Of a stretch of 64,000 bases of DNA, positions 54,465 through 64,000 are shown one piece after another. The stretch comes from Xanthomonas hyacinthi (lineage in GTDB: Bacteria; Pseudomonadota; Gammaproteobacteria; Xanthomonadales; Xanthomonadaceae). The stretch lies in assembly GCF_009769165.1 (NCBI RefSeq), contig NZ_CP043476.1, positions 248,001 to 312,000 on the forward strand, read 5' to 3'. Position 1 is the stretch's first letter; every line of letters begins with the position of its first letter. The notes below the pieces were generated by a model, which was given only the letters and a program-made list of their open reading frames with translations, searched no databases and had not been told where the DNA came from. The position numbers and the translations under genes were made by a program.

Positions 54465-56453
54465 TCACCAATGCATCCCGCGCATCAGCGCCGCGAACGC
54501 GATCTGCTCCTGGCTGGGCCTGGTCTCGCGTAGCGCCTTGCGGTCGCCCTTGGCCGCGGCCGAGTCCGGGAACAGCTCGAAGGCGGTGTTCATCACCAGC
54601 TCGTAGGCCTTCGGCGCGACCGCGTTGACCAGCGCGGCGAAGATGCCCAGCCGCGTCGCCACCCGGCTCGGGCGCTCGATGATCGCCTTGACCATCAGGT
54701 CCGCCGCCTCTTCCACGCTCAGCGTCGGCACGCTGTCGTACATCTTGGTCGGCGCGATCATCGGCGTCTTCACCAGCGGCATGTTGACCGTGGTGAAGCT
54801 GATGCCCTTGCCCGACAGTTCGCCCTGCGCGCAGCGGCTCCACGCGTCCAGCGCCGCCTTCGACGCGACGTAGGCGGAGAAGCGCGGCGAATTGGCCAGC
54901 ACGCCGATCGAGCTGACGTTGATGATGTGGCCCTTGCGCCGCGCGGTCATGCCCGGCAGCACGCCCATGATCAGGCGCAGGCTGCCGAAGTAGTTCAGCT
55001 GCATGGTGCGCTCGAAGTCGTGGAAGCGGTCGTAGCTGAGCTCGATCGAGCGGCGGATCGAGCGGCCGGCGTTGTTGATCAGCACATCGACGTGGCCATG
55101 CGCTTCGAGCACGGTCTGGAGCAGCGCATCGCAGCCGGCCAGGTCGGACAGGTCGGCGGTATAGGCGAACACCTTGCCGCCCTTGGCGTTCATCGCATCG
55201 CGCGCGGCATGCAATTCCTGCTCGCCGCGGGCGACGATGATCGTGGTGGCGCCGGCCTCGGCCACGCGCTGCGCGGTGGCCAGGCCGATGCCCGAGGAAC
55301 CGCCGGTGATCAGCACCACCTTGCCGCGCACCTTGCCCTTCAGCGTGCGGTCCACGAACAGGTCCGGATCCAGCTGCCGTTCCCAGTGGTCCCACAGGCG
55401 CCAGGCGTAATCCTGCAGCCGCGGCACGGCGATGCCGCTGCCCTTCAGCGCGCGCTCGGTCTCGCGGCTGTCGAAGCGCGTGGGATAGGTGATGAACTTC
55501 AGCACTTCGCGCGGGATGCGGAAATCGCGCAGCAGCATGCCGGTGAAGCGGCGGATCGGCGGCAGGCCGCCGACCGCGGCACGGATCCCCGCCGGCACGA
55601 AGGCGAACATCCGCGCATCCACCCGCAAGGTCATCTCCGGCGCGTGGCCGGCGCGGCAGAACACGTTGAGCACCTCGCCCACGCGCAGCGGTTCCGGGTC
55701 GGTGAGGTGGAAGGTGTGGCCGTCGAGCTTGGGCTTGTGCGCGATGTGGTCCATCGCATCGGCGACGAAATCCACCGGCACCAGGTTGATGCGTCCGCCC
55801 TCGATGCCCAGCATCGGCGCCCACGGCGGCAGCAGCTGGCGCAGTTTCTTGATCAGCGGGAAGAAATAGTACGGCCCGTCGATCTTGTCGATCGCGCCCG
55901 TGCGCGAATCGCCGACCACCATGCCCGGGCGGTAGATACGCCACTTGATCCGGGTTTCCGCGCGCACCAGCGCCTCGGCATCGTGCTTGGTGCGCAGGTA
56001 GGGATCCTCCAGGCCTTCGGCCTCTTCGAACATGTCCTCGCGGAAGATGCCCGGATACAGCCCGGCCACCGCGATCGAGCTGGTGTGATGGAAGGTGCCG
56101 GCGCCGATCTGCACGGCCAGTTCCAAGGCGTTGCGGGTGCCGTCGAGATTGGCCACGCGCTGCGCCTCGGCCTTGGCGGTGAGGTCGTACAGCGCGGCCA
56201 GGTGGAAGAAGTGCCTGACCTTGCCGCGCAGCGTCTGCCGTTGCGCTTCGTCCAGGCCGCAGCAGTCGGCGCCGACATCGCCGTGCAGCACCACCAGGCG
56301 CTTGCCGTCCCAGCCGTGCTCGCGCACCAGCGCATCGAACTTGCGTTGCGACTCCTTGCGGACCAGGACGTGGATGAGGCCTTTGCGCCGCATCAGGTTG
56401 GCCATCAGATAGCGGCCGATGAAACCGGTGGCGCCGGTAACGAAATAGGTCAT
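54465..56453 (-). CDS. Two-domain SDR protein, probable fatty acyl-CoA reductase
   Basis: A 662-residue protein with two NAD(P)-binding domains. The N-terminal extended-SDR/male-sterility-type domain has TGATGFIGRYL at residues 7-17. The C-terminal classical SDR domain has ITGGSSGIG near 383 and YVASKAAL near 524. The length and order match bacterial fatty acyl-CoA reductases that make fatty alcohols, such as the 661-residue Marinobacter enzyme. Substrate is inferred. It is next to hutC but on independent transcripts. Confidence 0.75.
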   Translation of the reverse strand: MTYFVTGATGFIGRYLMANLMRRKGLIHVLVRKESQRKFDALVREHGWDGKRLVVLHGDVGADCCGLDEAQRQTLRGKVRHFFHLAALYDLTAKAEAQRVANLDGTRNALELAVQIGAGTFHHTSSIAVAGLYPGIFREDMFEEAEGLEDPYLRTKHDAEALVRAETRIKWRIYRPGMVVGDSRTGAIDKIDGPYYFFPLIKKLRQLLPPWAPMLGIEGGRINLVPVDFVADAMDHIAHKPKLDGHTFHLTDPEPLRVGEVLNVFCRAGHAPEMTLRVDARMFAFVPAGIRAAVGGLPPIRRFTGMLLRDFRIPREVLKFITYPTRFDSRETERALKGSGIAVPRLQDYAWRLWDHWERQLDPDLFVDRTLKGKVRGKVVLITGGSSGIGLATAQRVAEAGATTIIVARGEQELHAARDAMNAKGGKVFAYTADLSDLAGCDALLQTVLEAHGHVDVLINNAGRSIRRSIELSYDRFHDFERTMQLNYFGSLRLIMGVLPGMTARRKGHIINVSSIGVLANSPRFSAYVASKAALDAWSRCAQGELSGKGISFTTVNMPLVKTPMIAPTKMYDSVPTLSVEEAADLMVKAIIERPSRVATRLGIFAALVNAVAPKAYELVMNTAFELFPDSAAAKGDRKALRETRPSQEQIAFAALMRGMHW

Positions 56454-56626
56454 GCCCAGGCATTCCTCGTTGTGCGGCCGCGGCCCCTCGCCCCGTCCTG
56501 CGCGCTAACTTGCCAGAGTGCGGCAGGCAGGACAAACGCACGCAGGGGTATGGCGCACGCGCGCTGCGTGCGGCGGCGCCGCATCGGCCGGGGACGAAAC
56601 AAAGATTTGCGCCTGCCTGTTCGCGC

Positions 56627-57358
56627 TCAGCGCGTGCCGGGCGAGAACCGCGCCACCAGGTCGTAGGTGTCGCCGAGGAACACCTGGCGCACGAAGGTCA
56701 CGGCCTGCTCGCCGCGCCAGGTCTGCCGGTCGATCAGCAGGCAGGCGGTGCCGGCCGCCACCTGCAGCCGCGCCGCCTGCGCGGGGGTGGCGCCGATCGC
56801 GCTGATGCGGTGTTCGGCGCGGGTCCACGGCACGTGCTGCAACAGCCAGCTACCGGGCACGACGACCGCGAAATCCATCTGCAGCGCTTGCGGTACCGCC
56901 ACCGGGTTGATCACTCGCTCCTCCAATGCGAACGGGCGCCCGTCGGCGAAGTGCAGGCAGTGCAGCGCCAGCAGCGTGCCGGCGGCGGCGACCTCGACCT
57001 CCTGCGCCAGCGCGGCGCGCGGCGCGCGCTGGCGCCGCTCGAGCAGTTCGAAGCGATAGGCATGGCCGCGCGCGGCGACCTCGACCGGAATGTCGGGGAT
57101 CTCCAGCGCCACCTGTTCCATGTGCGGATGCGGCCGCGCCACGAACGAGCCGGCGCGGCGGCGGCGCTCGATCATGCCGGCGTCGGCCAGCATCGCCAGC
57201 ACCTTGTTGACCGTCATCCGCGAGCAGGCGTACTGCGCCATCAGTTCGTGCTCGAAGGGAATGCGATGACCCGGCGGCCATTCGCCGCTGCGGATACGGC
57301 CTTCGATGTCGCTGCGGATGCGGTGGTTGAGCGTCGCCGCGGGCCGGGCCTGGCTCAT
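56627..57358 (-). CDS. hutC: Histidine utilisation repressor HutC (GntR family)
   Basis: A 243-residue regulator with an N-terminal winged helix (RIRSGEWPPGHRIPFEHELMAQ, then CSRMTVNKVLAML) and a C-terminal UTRA domain (about 80-240) that binds urocanate. It represses the hut genes until urocanate accumulates. It is encoded with hutF on the minus strand, 34 bases downstream of it. A palindrome matching the HutC operator lies in the hutF-hutI intergenic gap. Confidence 0.93.
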   Translation of the reverse strand: MSQARPAATLNHRIRSDIEGRIRSGEWPPGHRIPFEHELMAQYACSRMTVNKVLAMLADAGMIERRRRAGSFVARPHPHMEQVALEIPDIPVEVAARGHAYRFELLERRQRAPRAALAQEVEVAAAGTLLALHCLHFADGRPFALEERVINPVAVPQALQMDFAVVVPGSWLLQHVPWTRAEHRISAIGATPAQAARLQVAAGTACLLIDRQTWRGEQAVTFVRQVFLGDTYDLVARFSPGTR

Positions 57359-57392
57359 CGGCGCTCCTGCGCGGCGGCATGGCGGAGCCGGC

Positions 57393-58790
57393 TCATGCGT
57401 CCAGCAGCGCGGTCAGCGCGCGTGCATAGGTCGCGGCGACCGCGTCGCGGCGATGATGGCGGCCGTCGCGCACCAGCGCGCGGCCGTTGCGCCAGACCGA
57501 ACGCACCGCGCCGCGCCGCGCGGCGAAGATCCAGCTGTCCAGCCAGGCGTCGCCGCTGCGCGCGCACAGCGCCGGATGCGCCGGATCCAGTTCGACCAGG
57601 TCGGCCTGCGCGCCCACCTGCAGGCCCTGCGCCACGCCCAGCGCCTGCGCCGCGCCCTGCGCGGCGGACTGCAGCAGGAAGCGGCCGCTGGACGCCGCGG
57701 CGTCGCTGGCGAGCACGTTGCGCCCGCGCAGCTGCAGGCGCTGGCCGTATTCGAGCAGGCGCAATTCCTCTGCCGCGTCGATCAGCACATTGGAATCGGA
57801 GCCGACGCCGAAGCGCCCGCCGGCATCGACGAATGCGCGCATCGGGAACAGCCCGTCGCCCAGATTGGCCTCGGTGATCGGGCACAGGCCGACCACCGCG
57901 CCGCTGGCAGCGATCGCCTGCACTTCGCCGGCATTGACATGGGTGGCGTGGACCAGGCACCAGCGCGCGTCCACCGGCGCGTGCGCCAGCAGCCACTGCA
58001 CCGGCCGCTGCCCGCTCCAGGCCAGGCAGGCCTCGACCTCGCGGGTCTGCTCGGCGATGTGGATGTGCACCGGGCCTTCGCACAGCGGCAGCAGCGCGGC
58101 CAGCTCGTCCGGGGTGACCGCGCGCAGGCTGTGCGGGGCGATGCCCAGCACCGCGTCGTCGAGGCCGCGCAGCGCGCGGCGGCTGCCGTCGAGCAGCGCG
58201 GCGTAGCCGTCCACATCGTGGATCAGCCGCTGCTGCGCCGGATTCGGCGCGGCACCGCCGAAATCGGCATGTGCGTAGAACACCGGCAGCAGGGTCAGGC
58301 CAATGCCGCTGGTCTGCGCGGCGGCGGCCAGGCGCTGCGCCATCTCGGCGCGGTCGGCATACGGCCGGCCATCGGCGGCGTGGTGCAGGTAGTGGAATTC
58401 GCCGACGCGGGTGAAGCCGGCCTCGAGCATCTCCACGTAGGCCTGTTCGGCGATGGCTTGCATGCTGTCCGGGTCCAGCCGCTGCAGGAAGCGGTACATC
58501 AGCTCGCGCCAGCTCCAGAAACTGTCGCCGCTGCGGCCACCGACTTCGGTCAAGCCGGCCATGCCGCGCTGGAACGCGTGGCTGTGCAGGTTGCCCAGCC
58601 CGGGCACGGCGATCGCCAGCGTCTGGTCGCCGGACGCCGCGGCCACGCCGGACTGCACCGTGACGATGCACCCGCCGCGCACCTCGAGCCGCACGTCGCG
58701 CGCCCAGCCCTCCGGCAGCAGCGCCTGCGCGCACCAGAAAGCGCTGGTTGCCTCGTTCCCGCCTGCCTGTTGCTGCGCCAGGGTCTGCAC
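57393..58790 (-). CDS. hutF: Formimidoylglutamate deiminase HutF
   Basis: A 465-residue amidohydrolase that converts formimidoyl-glutamate to formyl-glutamate and ammonia. The GTG at 58790 with GGAGG upstream fits as start. Metal ligands lie in GNLHSHAFQRGMAG (about 66), HIHIAEQ (about 240) and LCPITEANLGDG (about 315), with GSDSNV near 335. With HutG it forms the five-step route of histidine degradation, which releases formate. Confidence 0.94.
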   Translation of the reverse strand: MQTLAQQQAGGNEATSAFWCAQALLPEGWARDVRLEVRGGCIVTVQSGVAAASGDQTLAIAVPGLGNLHSHAFQRGMAGLTEVGGRSGDSFWSWRELMYRFLQRLDPDSMQAIAEQAYVEMLEAGFTRVGEFHYLHHAADGRPYADRAEMAQRLAAAAQTSGIGLTLLPVFYAHADFGGAAPNPAQQRLIHDVDGYAALLDGSRRALRGLDDAVLGIAPHSLRAVTPDELAALLPLCEGPVHIHIAEQTREVEACLAWSGQRPVQWLLAHAPVDARWCLVHATHVNAGEVQAIAASGAVVGLCPITEANLGDGLFPMRAFVDAGGRFGVGSDSNVLIDAAEELRLLEYGQRLQLRGRNVLASDAAASSGRFLLQSAAQGAAQALGVAQGLQVGAQADLVELDPAHPALCARSGDAWLDSWIFAARRGAVRSVWRNGRALVRDGRHHRRDAVAATYARALTALLDA

Positions 58791-58815
58791 TGGACACCCT
58801 CCATCGACCGCAATA

Positions 58816-58827
58816 TTGTATATACAA
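58816..58827. promoter_or_regulatory. HutC operator in the divergent hutF/hutI promoter
   Basis: TTGTATATACAA is a 12-bp perfect palindrome matching the known HutC site core. It lies in the gap between hutF (minus) and hutI (plus) and can control both directions. Confidence 0.85.
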
Positions 58828-58853
58828 AATAACCGACGAACCCGCCCGTGACC

Positions 58854-60089
58854 ATGCCCTGCGACACGCTCTGGCACAACGCCCACCTGATGACGCTGGA
58901 CGCCGAGGACGGCGGGCTGGGACAAGTCCGCGACGGCGTGGTCGCCTGCCGCGACGGCCGCATCGTCTATGCCGGCGCCGCCGCGGCGCTGCCGGCGCCG
59001 CTGGCTGCGCTGCACAGCGTCGACTGCGGCGGGCGCTGGATCGGCCCGGGCCTGATCGACTGCCACACCCACCTGGTCTACGCCGGCAACCGCGCTGGCG
59101 AGTTCGAACAGCGCCTGCTCGGCGCCAGCTACGCCGACATCGCCCGCGCCGGCGGCGGCATCGTCGCCACCGTGCGCGCCACCCGCGCCGCCGACGAGGC
59201 CGCGCTGCTCGCCGCCAGCCTGCCGCGGCTGGACGCGCTGCTGGCCGAGGGCGTGACCACGGTGGAGATCAAGTCCGGCTACGGGCTGACCCTGGACGAC
59301 GAACTGCGCCTGCTGCGGGTGGCGCGGCGCCTGGGCGAACTGCGCCCGGTGGCGGTGGCGCCAACCTTCCTCGGCGCACACGCGGTGCCGCCCGGCGCCG
59401 ACGCGCAGACCTACATCGACGAAGTCTGCGAACGCATGATCCCGGAGGTCGCCGCGCAGGGCCTGGCCGAGGCCGTGGACGTGTTCTGCGAGCACCTGGC
59501 CTTCAGCCCGGCGCAGACCGAGCAGGTGTTCCAGGCCGCGCAGCGGCATGGCCTGGCGCTGAAGATCCATGCCGAGCAGCTATCCAACCAGGGCGGCGCG
59601 GCACTGGCGGCGCGCTACGGCGCGCGCTCGGCCGACCACGTCGAGTACCTGGACGCCGCCGGCGTCGCCGCGATGGCCGCCGCCGGCACCGTGGCGGTGC
59701 TGCTGCCGGGCGCGTTCTACTTCACCCGCGACACGCAGCTGCCGCCGATCGCCGCGCTGCGCGCCGCCGGCGTGCCGCGTGCGCTGGCCACCGACTGCAA
59801 TCCCGGCACCTCGCCGCTGACCAGCCCGCTGCTGGCGATGAACCTGGCGGCGACGCTGTTCCGCATGAGCGTGGCCGAATGCATCGCCGGCTTCACCCGC
59901 GAAGCGGCACGCGCGCTCGGACGCCATGAGCAGGTCGGCCGGCTGCGCGCCGGGCTGCACTGCGACCTGGCGATCTGGGACATCGAAGAACCGGCCGAAC
60001 TGGTCTACCGCATGGGCTTCAACCCGCTGCATGCGCGCATCTGGAGGGGACAATGCGCAACGAGATCGTGCTGCGCCCGGGCGCAGTAA
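58854..60089 (+). CDS. hutI: Imidazolonepropionase HutI
   Basis: A 411-residue metal-dependent amidohydrolase that opens the imidazolone ring to formimidoyl-glutamate. Zinc ligands are in [15 protein letters not shown] (about 70), [10 protein letters not shown] (about 240) and [10 protein letters not shown] (about 315). The gene start may alternatively be a GTG at 58848. Its end overlaps hutH by 37 bases. Confidence 0.94.
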   Translation: MPCDTLWHNAHLMTLDAEDGGLGQVRDGVVACRDGRIVYAGAAAALPAPLAALHSVDCGGRWIGPGLIDCHTHLVYAGNRAGEFEQRLLGASYADIARAGGGIVATVRATRAADEAALLAASLPRLDALLAEGVTTVEIKSGYGLTLDDELRLLRVARRLGELRPVAVAPTFLGAHAVPPGADAQTYIDEVCERMIPEVAAQGLAEAVDVFCEHLAFSPAQTEQVFQAAQRHGLALKIHAEQLSNQGGAALAARYGARSADHVEYLDAAGVAAMAAAGTVAVLLPGAFYFTRDTQLPPIAALRAAGVPRALATDCNPGTSPLTSPLLAMNLAATLFRMSVAECIAGFTREAARALGRHEQVGRLRAGLHCDLAIWDIEEPAELVYRMGFNPLHARIWRGQCATRSCCARAQ

Positions 60090-61594
60090 GCCTGGCGCAG
60101 TGGCGCGCCGTGTACCGCGGCGCCAGCGTGCGCCTGGACCCCGGCTGCGCCGAGGCGGTGCTGCGCAGCGCGCAGACGGTGGAGGCGATCGTCGCCAGGG
60201 GCGCGCCGGTGTACGGCATCAACACCGGCTTCGGCAAGCTGGCCAGCGTGCGCATCGAGCGTGAGGACCTGGACACCTTGCAACGCAATATCGTGCTGTC
60301 GCATGCGGCCGGCGTCGGTGAGCCGATGCCGCTGCCGGTGGTGCGGCTGATGCTGGCGCTGAAGCTGGCCAGCCTGGCGCAAGGCGCCTCCGGCGTGCGC
60401 CCGGCCACGCTGGCGCTGCTGGAAGCGCTGTTGCACCACGACGTGGTGCCGGTGGTGCCGTGCCAGGGCTCGGTCGGCGCGTCCGGCGACCTGGCGCCGT
60501 TGGCGCATCTGGCCACGGTGATGATCGGCGTCGGCGAGGCCTTCGTCGGCGGCCAGCGTCTGCCGGCCGCGCAGGCGCTGGCGCTGGCCGGGCTGCAGCC
60601 GCTGGCGCTGGGCGCGAAGGAAGGCCTGGCGCTGCTCAACGGCACCCAGTTTTCCACCGCCTACGCGCTGGCCGGGCTGTTCGAGATCGAGCGCGTGTTC
60701 CATGCCGCGCTGGTCGCCGGCGCGCTGTCCACCGAAGCGGCGAAAGGCTCGGATACCCCGTTCGATCCGCGCATCCACGCCTTGCGCGGCCAGCACGGGC
60801 AGATCGCCACCGCCGCCGCGCTGCGCGCGCTGATGCACGGCTCGGCGATCCGCGATTCGCATCGCGACAACGACGTGCGCGTGCAGGATCCGTACTGCCT
60901 GCGCTGCCAGCCGCAGGTGATGGGCGCGGCGCTGGACGTGATGCGCCAGGCCGCGACCACGCTGGCGATCGAGGCCAACGGCGTGTCCGACAATCCGTTG
61001 GTGTTCAGCGACACCGGCGAGGCGCTGTCCGGCGGCAACTTCCACGCCGAGCCGGTGGCCTTCGCCGCCGACATGCTGGCGCTGGCGGTGTGCGAGATCG
61101 GTTCGATCAGCGAACGCCGCGTGGCCATGCTGGTGGATCCGGCGCTGTCCGGGCTGCCGGCGTTCCTGACCCCCAAACCGGGGCTCAACTCCGGCTTCAT
61201 GATCCCGCAGGTCACCGCCGCGGCGCTGGTGTCGGAGAACAAGCAGCGCGCCTACCCGGCCAGCGTCGATTCGATCCCGACCTCGGCCAATCAGGAAGAC
61301 CATGTATCGATGGCCGCGCACGGCGCACGCCGGCTGCTGGCGATGGCCGAGAATGCGGCCAATGTGGTCGGCATCGAACTGCTGGCGGCCGCGCAGGGCT
61401 GCGACTTCCACGCGCCGCTGACCTCCAGCGCCGCGCTGGAAGCGGCACGCGCGCTGCTGCGCGCGCAGGTGCCGACGCTGCAGGACGACCGCTATTTCCA
61501 TCCGGACATGCTGGCCGCCACGGTGCTGGTGCGCGGCGGCGCGCTGGCGGAGGCGGTGGATGTGTCCCTCCCCGATGCAACGTCCGGATCATGA
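60053..61594 (+). CDS. hutH: Histidine ammonia-lyase
   Basis: A 513-residue enzyme that deaminates histidine to urocanate. The MIO cofactor forms from Ala-Ser-Gly in [15 protein letters not shown] (about residues 142-144). The GLN-type and [16 protein letters not shown] regions also match. It overlaps hutI and is followed by a long perfect hairpin before hutG. Confidence 0.96.
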   Translation: MRNEIVLRPGAVSLAQWRAVYRGASVRLDPGCAEAVLRSAQTVEAIVARGAPVYGINTGFGKLASVRIEREDLDTLQRNIVLSHAAGVGEPMPLPVVRLMLALKLASLAQGASGVRPATLALLEALLHHDVVPVVPCQGSVGASGDLAPLAHLATVMIGVGEAFVGGQRLPAAQALALAGLQPLALGAKEGLALLNGTQFSTAYALAGLFEIERVFHAALVAGALSTEAAKGSDTPFDPRIHALRGQHGQIATAAALRALMHGSAIRDSHRDNDVRVQDPYCLRCQPQVMGAALDVMRQAATTLAIEANGVSDNPLVFSDTGEALSGGNFHAEPVAFAADMLALAVCEIGSISERRVAMLVDPALSGLPAFLTPKPGLNSGFMIPQVTAAALVSENKQRAYPASVDSIPTSANQEDHVSMAAHGARRLLAMAENAANVVGIELLAAAQGCDFHAPLTSSAALEAARALLRAQVPTLQDDRYFHPDMLAATVLVRGGALAEAVDVSLPDATSGS

Positions 61595-61597
61595 CCC

Positions 61598-61703
61598 TGT
61601 AGGAGCGGCTCTACGTGGCCTTGGGCCATCAGCCGCGACCGGGCGTTACCGGCAATGCCCGGTCGCGGCTGATGGCCCAAGGCCACGTAGAGCCGCTCCT
61701 ACA
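61598..61703. repeat. 47-bp perfect inverted repeat inside the hut operon
   Basis: Two 47-base arms (61598-61644 and 61657-61703) are exact reverse complements around the 12-base loop GTTACCGGCAAT. The outer part reads TGTAGGAGCGGCT and the inner part GATGGCCCAAGGCC (right arm). It is followed by AAAAAAC. It would make a very stable hairpin between hutH and hutG. Confidence 0.95.
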
Positions 61704-61719
61704 AAAAACGAGGCTCTGC

Positions 61720-62564
61720 ATGACGTCCCTACCCGACTGGCTCAGTGTCCACCGCGGCGATGCGCCACTCATCGTCAGCTTCCCGCACACCGGCACCGAG
61801 CTGCCGGAAGCGCTGGCCGATCGTTTCGTATCTTCCTGGCTGGCACGGCGCGATGCGGACTGGTGGGTGCATGAGCTGTACGCCTTCGCCCACGACATGG
61901 GCGCCACCACGCTGCGTTCGGCGGTGTCGCGCTCGGTGATCGATCTCAATCGCGATCCGAGCGGCGTCTCGCTGTACCCGGGCCAGAACAGCACCGGCCT
62001 GTGTCCGCTGACCACCTTCGACAACCAGCCGCTATACCGCGACGGTGCCGGCCCGGACGCGGCAGAGATCGCCCGCCGCCGCGACACCTGGTTCGCGCCC
62101 TACCACGCCGCATTGGCCGCAGAGATCGCCCGCCTGCGCGCGATCCACGGCACCGTAGTGGTGTACGACGCGCACTCGATCCGCTCGCAGATCCCGCACC
62201 TGTTCGACGGCGAGCTGCCGCAGTTCAACATCGGCAGCGCCGGACCCTCCGGGGCGCCCGATAGCAGTTGCGACAACGCGCTCACCGACGCGGTCGAGAC
62301 CCTGTGCGCGACCAGCGGCATGCGCCATGTGCGCAACGGACGCTTCAAGGGCGGCTACATCACCCGCCATTACAGCGACATCCCCGGCGGCGTACACACG
62401 CTGCAGATGGAGCTGGCCTGCCGCGGCTACATGCACGAACCCGAGTGCGTGGACGAGCGCACCTGGCCCACGCCGCTGGACCCCGACCACGCCGCGCCGC
62501 TGCGCCACACCCTGCAGCAGGTGCTCGCGTCCTGTCTCGAATTCGCATACTCACGGAGTGCCGC

Positions 62565-62568
<4 letters not shown>
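61720..62568 (+). CDS. hutG: N-formylglutamate deformylase HutG
   Basis: A 282-residue enzyme that splits formyl-glutamate into glutamate and formate, the last step of the HutF route. Metal-site segments include [13 protein letters not shown] (about 18), [20 protein letters not shown] (about 145) and [13 protein letters not shown] (about 208). The start at 61720 follows an AGGCTCTG stretch. Its stop overlaps the hutU start (ATGA). Confidence 0.94.

Positions 62569-64000
<1,432 letters not shown>

Overview
The window looks like chromosome of a Xanthomonas-type gammaproteobacterium. The core is GC-rich. It carries serC-pheA-aroA, the msrP/msrQ pair, a five-step histidine utilisation locus with HutC and its operator, VirK, a phasin-type protein, and dispersed hairpin repeats of a kind common in Xanthomonas. 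The genus is inferred from protein style and gene order, not from a search.

Layout. 1-3,058: an HvfA/HvfB/HvfC (bufferin-like) RiPP operon, a repeat hairpin and RNase T. 3,206-11,333: an AT-rich foreign block, all on the minus strand. It holds a truncated HlyD-type membrane fusion protein, the tail of a beta-rich protein, two retropepsin-like proteins, a TolC-like channel and a Fic-domain protein. It is cut by an IS5-family and an IS30-family element, and its ABC transporter is missing. 11,287-12,409: an integron attC-like hairpin split by a deletion derivative of the same IS5-family element, then a Phd/RelE-type toxin-antitoxin pair. 12,419-19,797: a propeller-sensor diguanylate cyclase, rlmB, a GFA-family protein and rnr.

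19,937-29,000: two divergent, near-identical tRNA-Leu genes around a virK-like gene, then a collapsed integrative element. That element has a multiply frameshifted integrase, a TraG tail, DUF3742, PrlF-YhaV and a MobH relaxase. Beyond it lie an IS3-family element nested in an older IS5-type transposase and a frameshifted phosphopantetheinyl transferase. 29,231-33,486: an iron-uptake efeUOB operon with a second M75 protein and a Fur-like box. 33,554-38,388: IS66 and nuclease fragments around an MFS exporter with a divergent LysR gene, then small hypothetical genes with a perfect 33-bp tandem repeat. 38,486-38,731: an intact tRNA-Ser next to a tRNA-Ser that lacks its 3' part.

38,897-64,000: core genome. 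It holds a LysR gene, serS, a TonB-type protein, aroA-pheA-serC (with a long trinucleotide repeat beside aroA), msrPQ, an FHA protein, a group of polyhydroxyalkanoate-associated genes with a patatin lipase, an Mrr-like membrane protein, a two-domain fatty acyl-CoA reductase-like protein, and hutC-hutF divergent from hutIHGU. hutU runs off the right edge.

The best candidate for an undescribed system is the Fic/double-retropepsin/TolC/HlyD locus. Tight coupling of its genes suggests export and maturation of a secreted protein or peptide, and in this strain it has been broken by insertion sequences.
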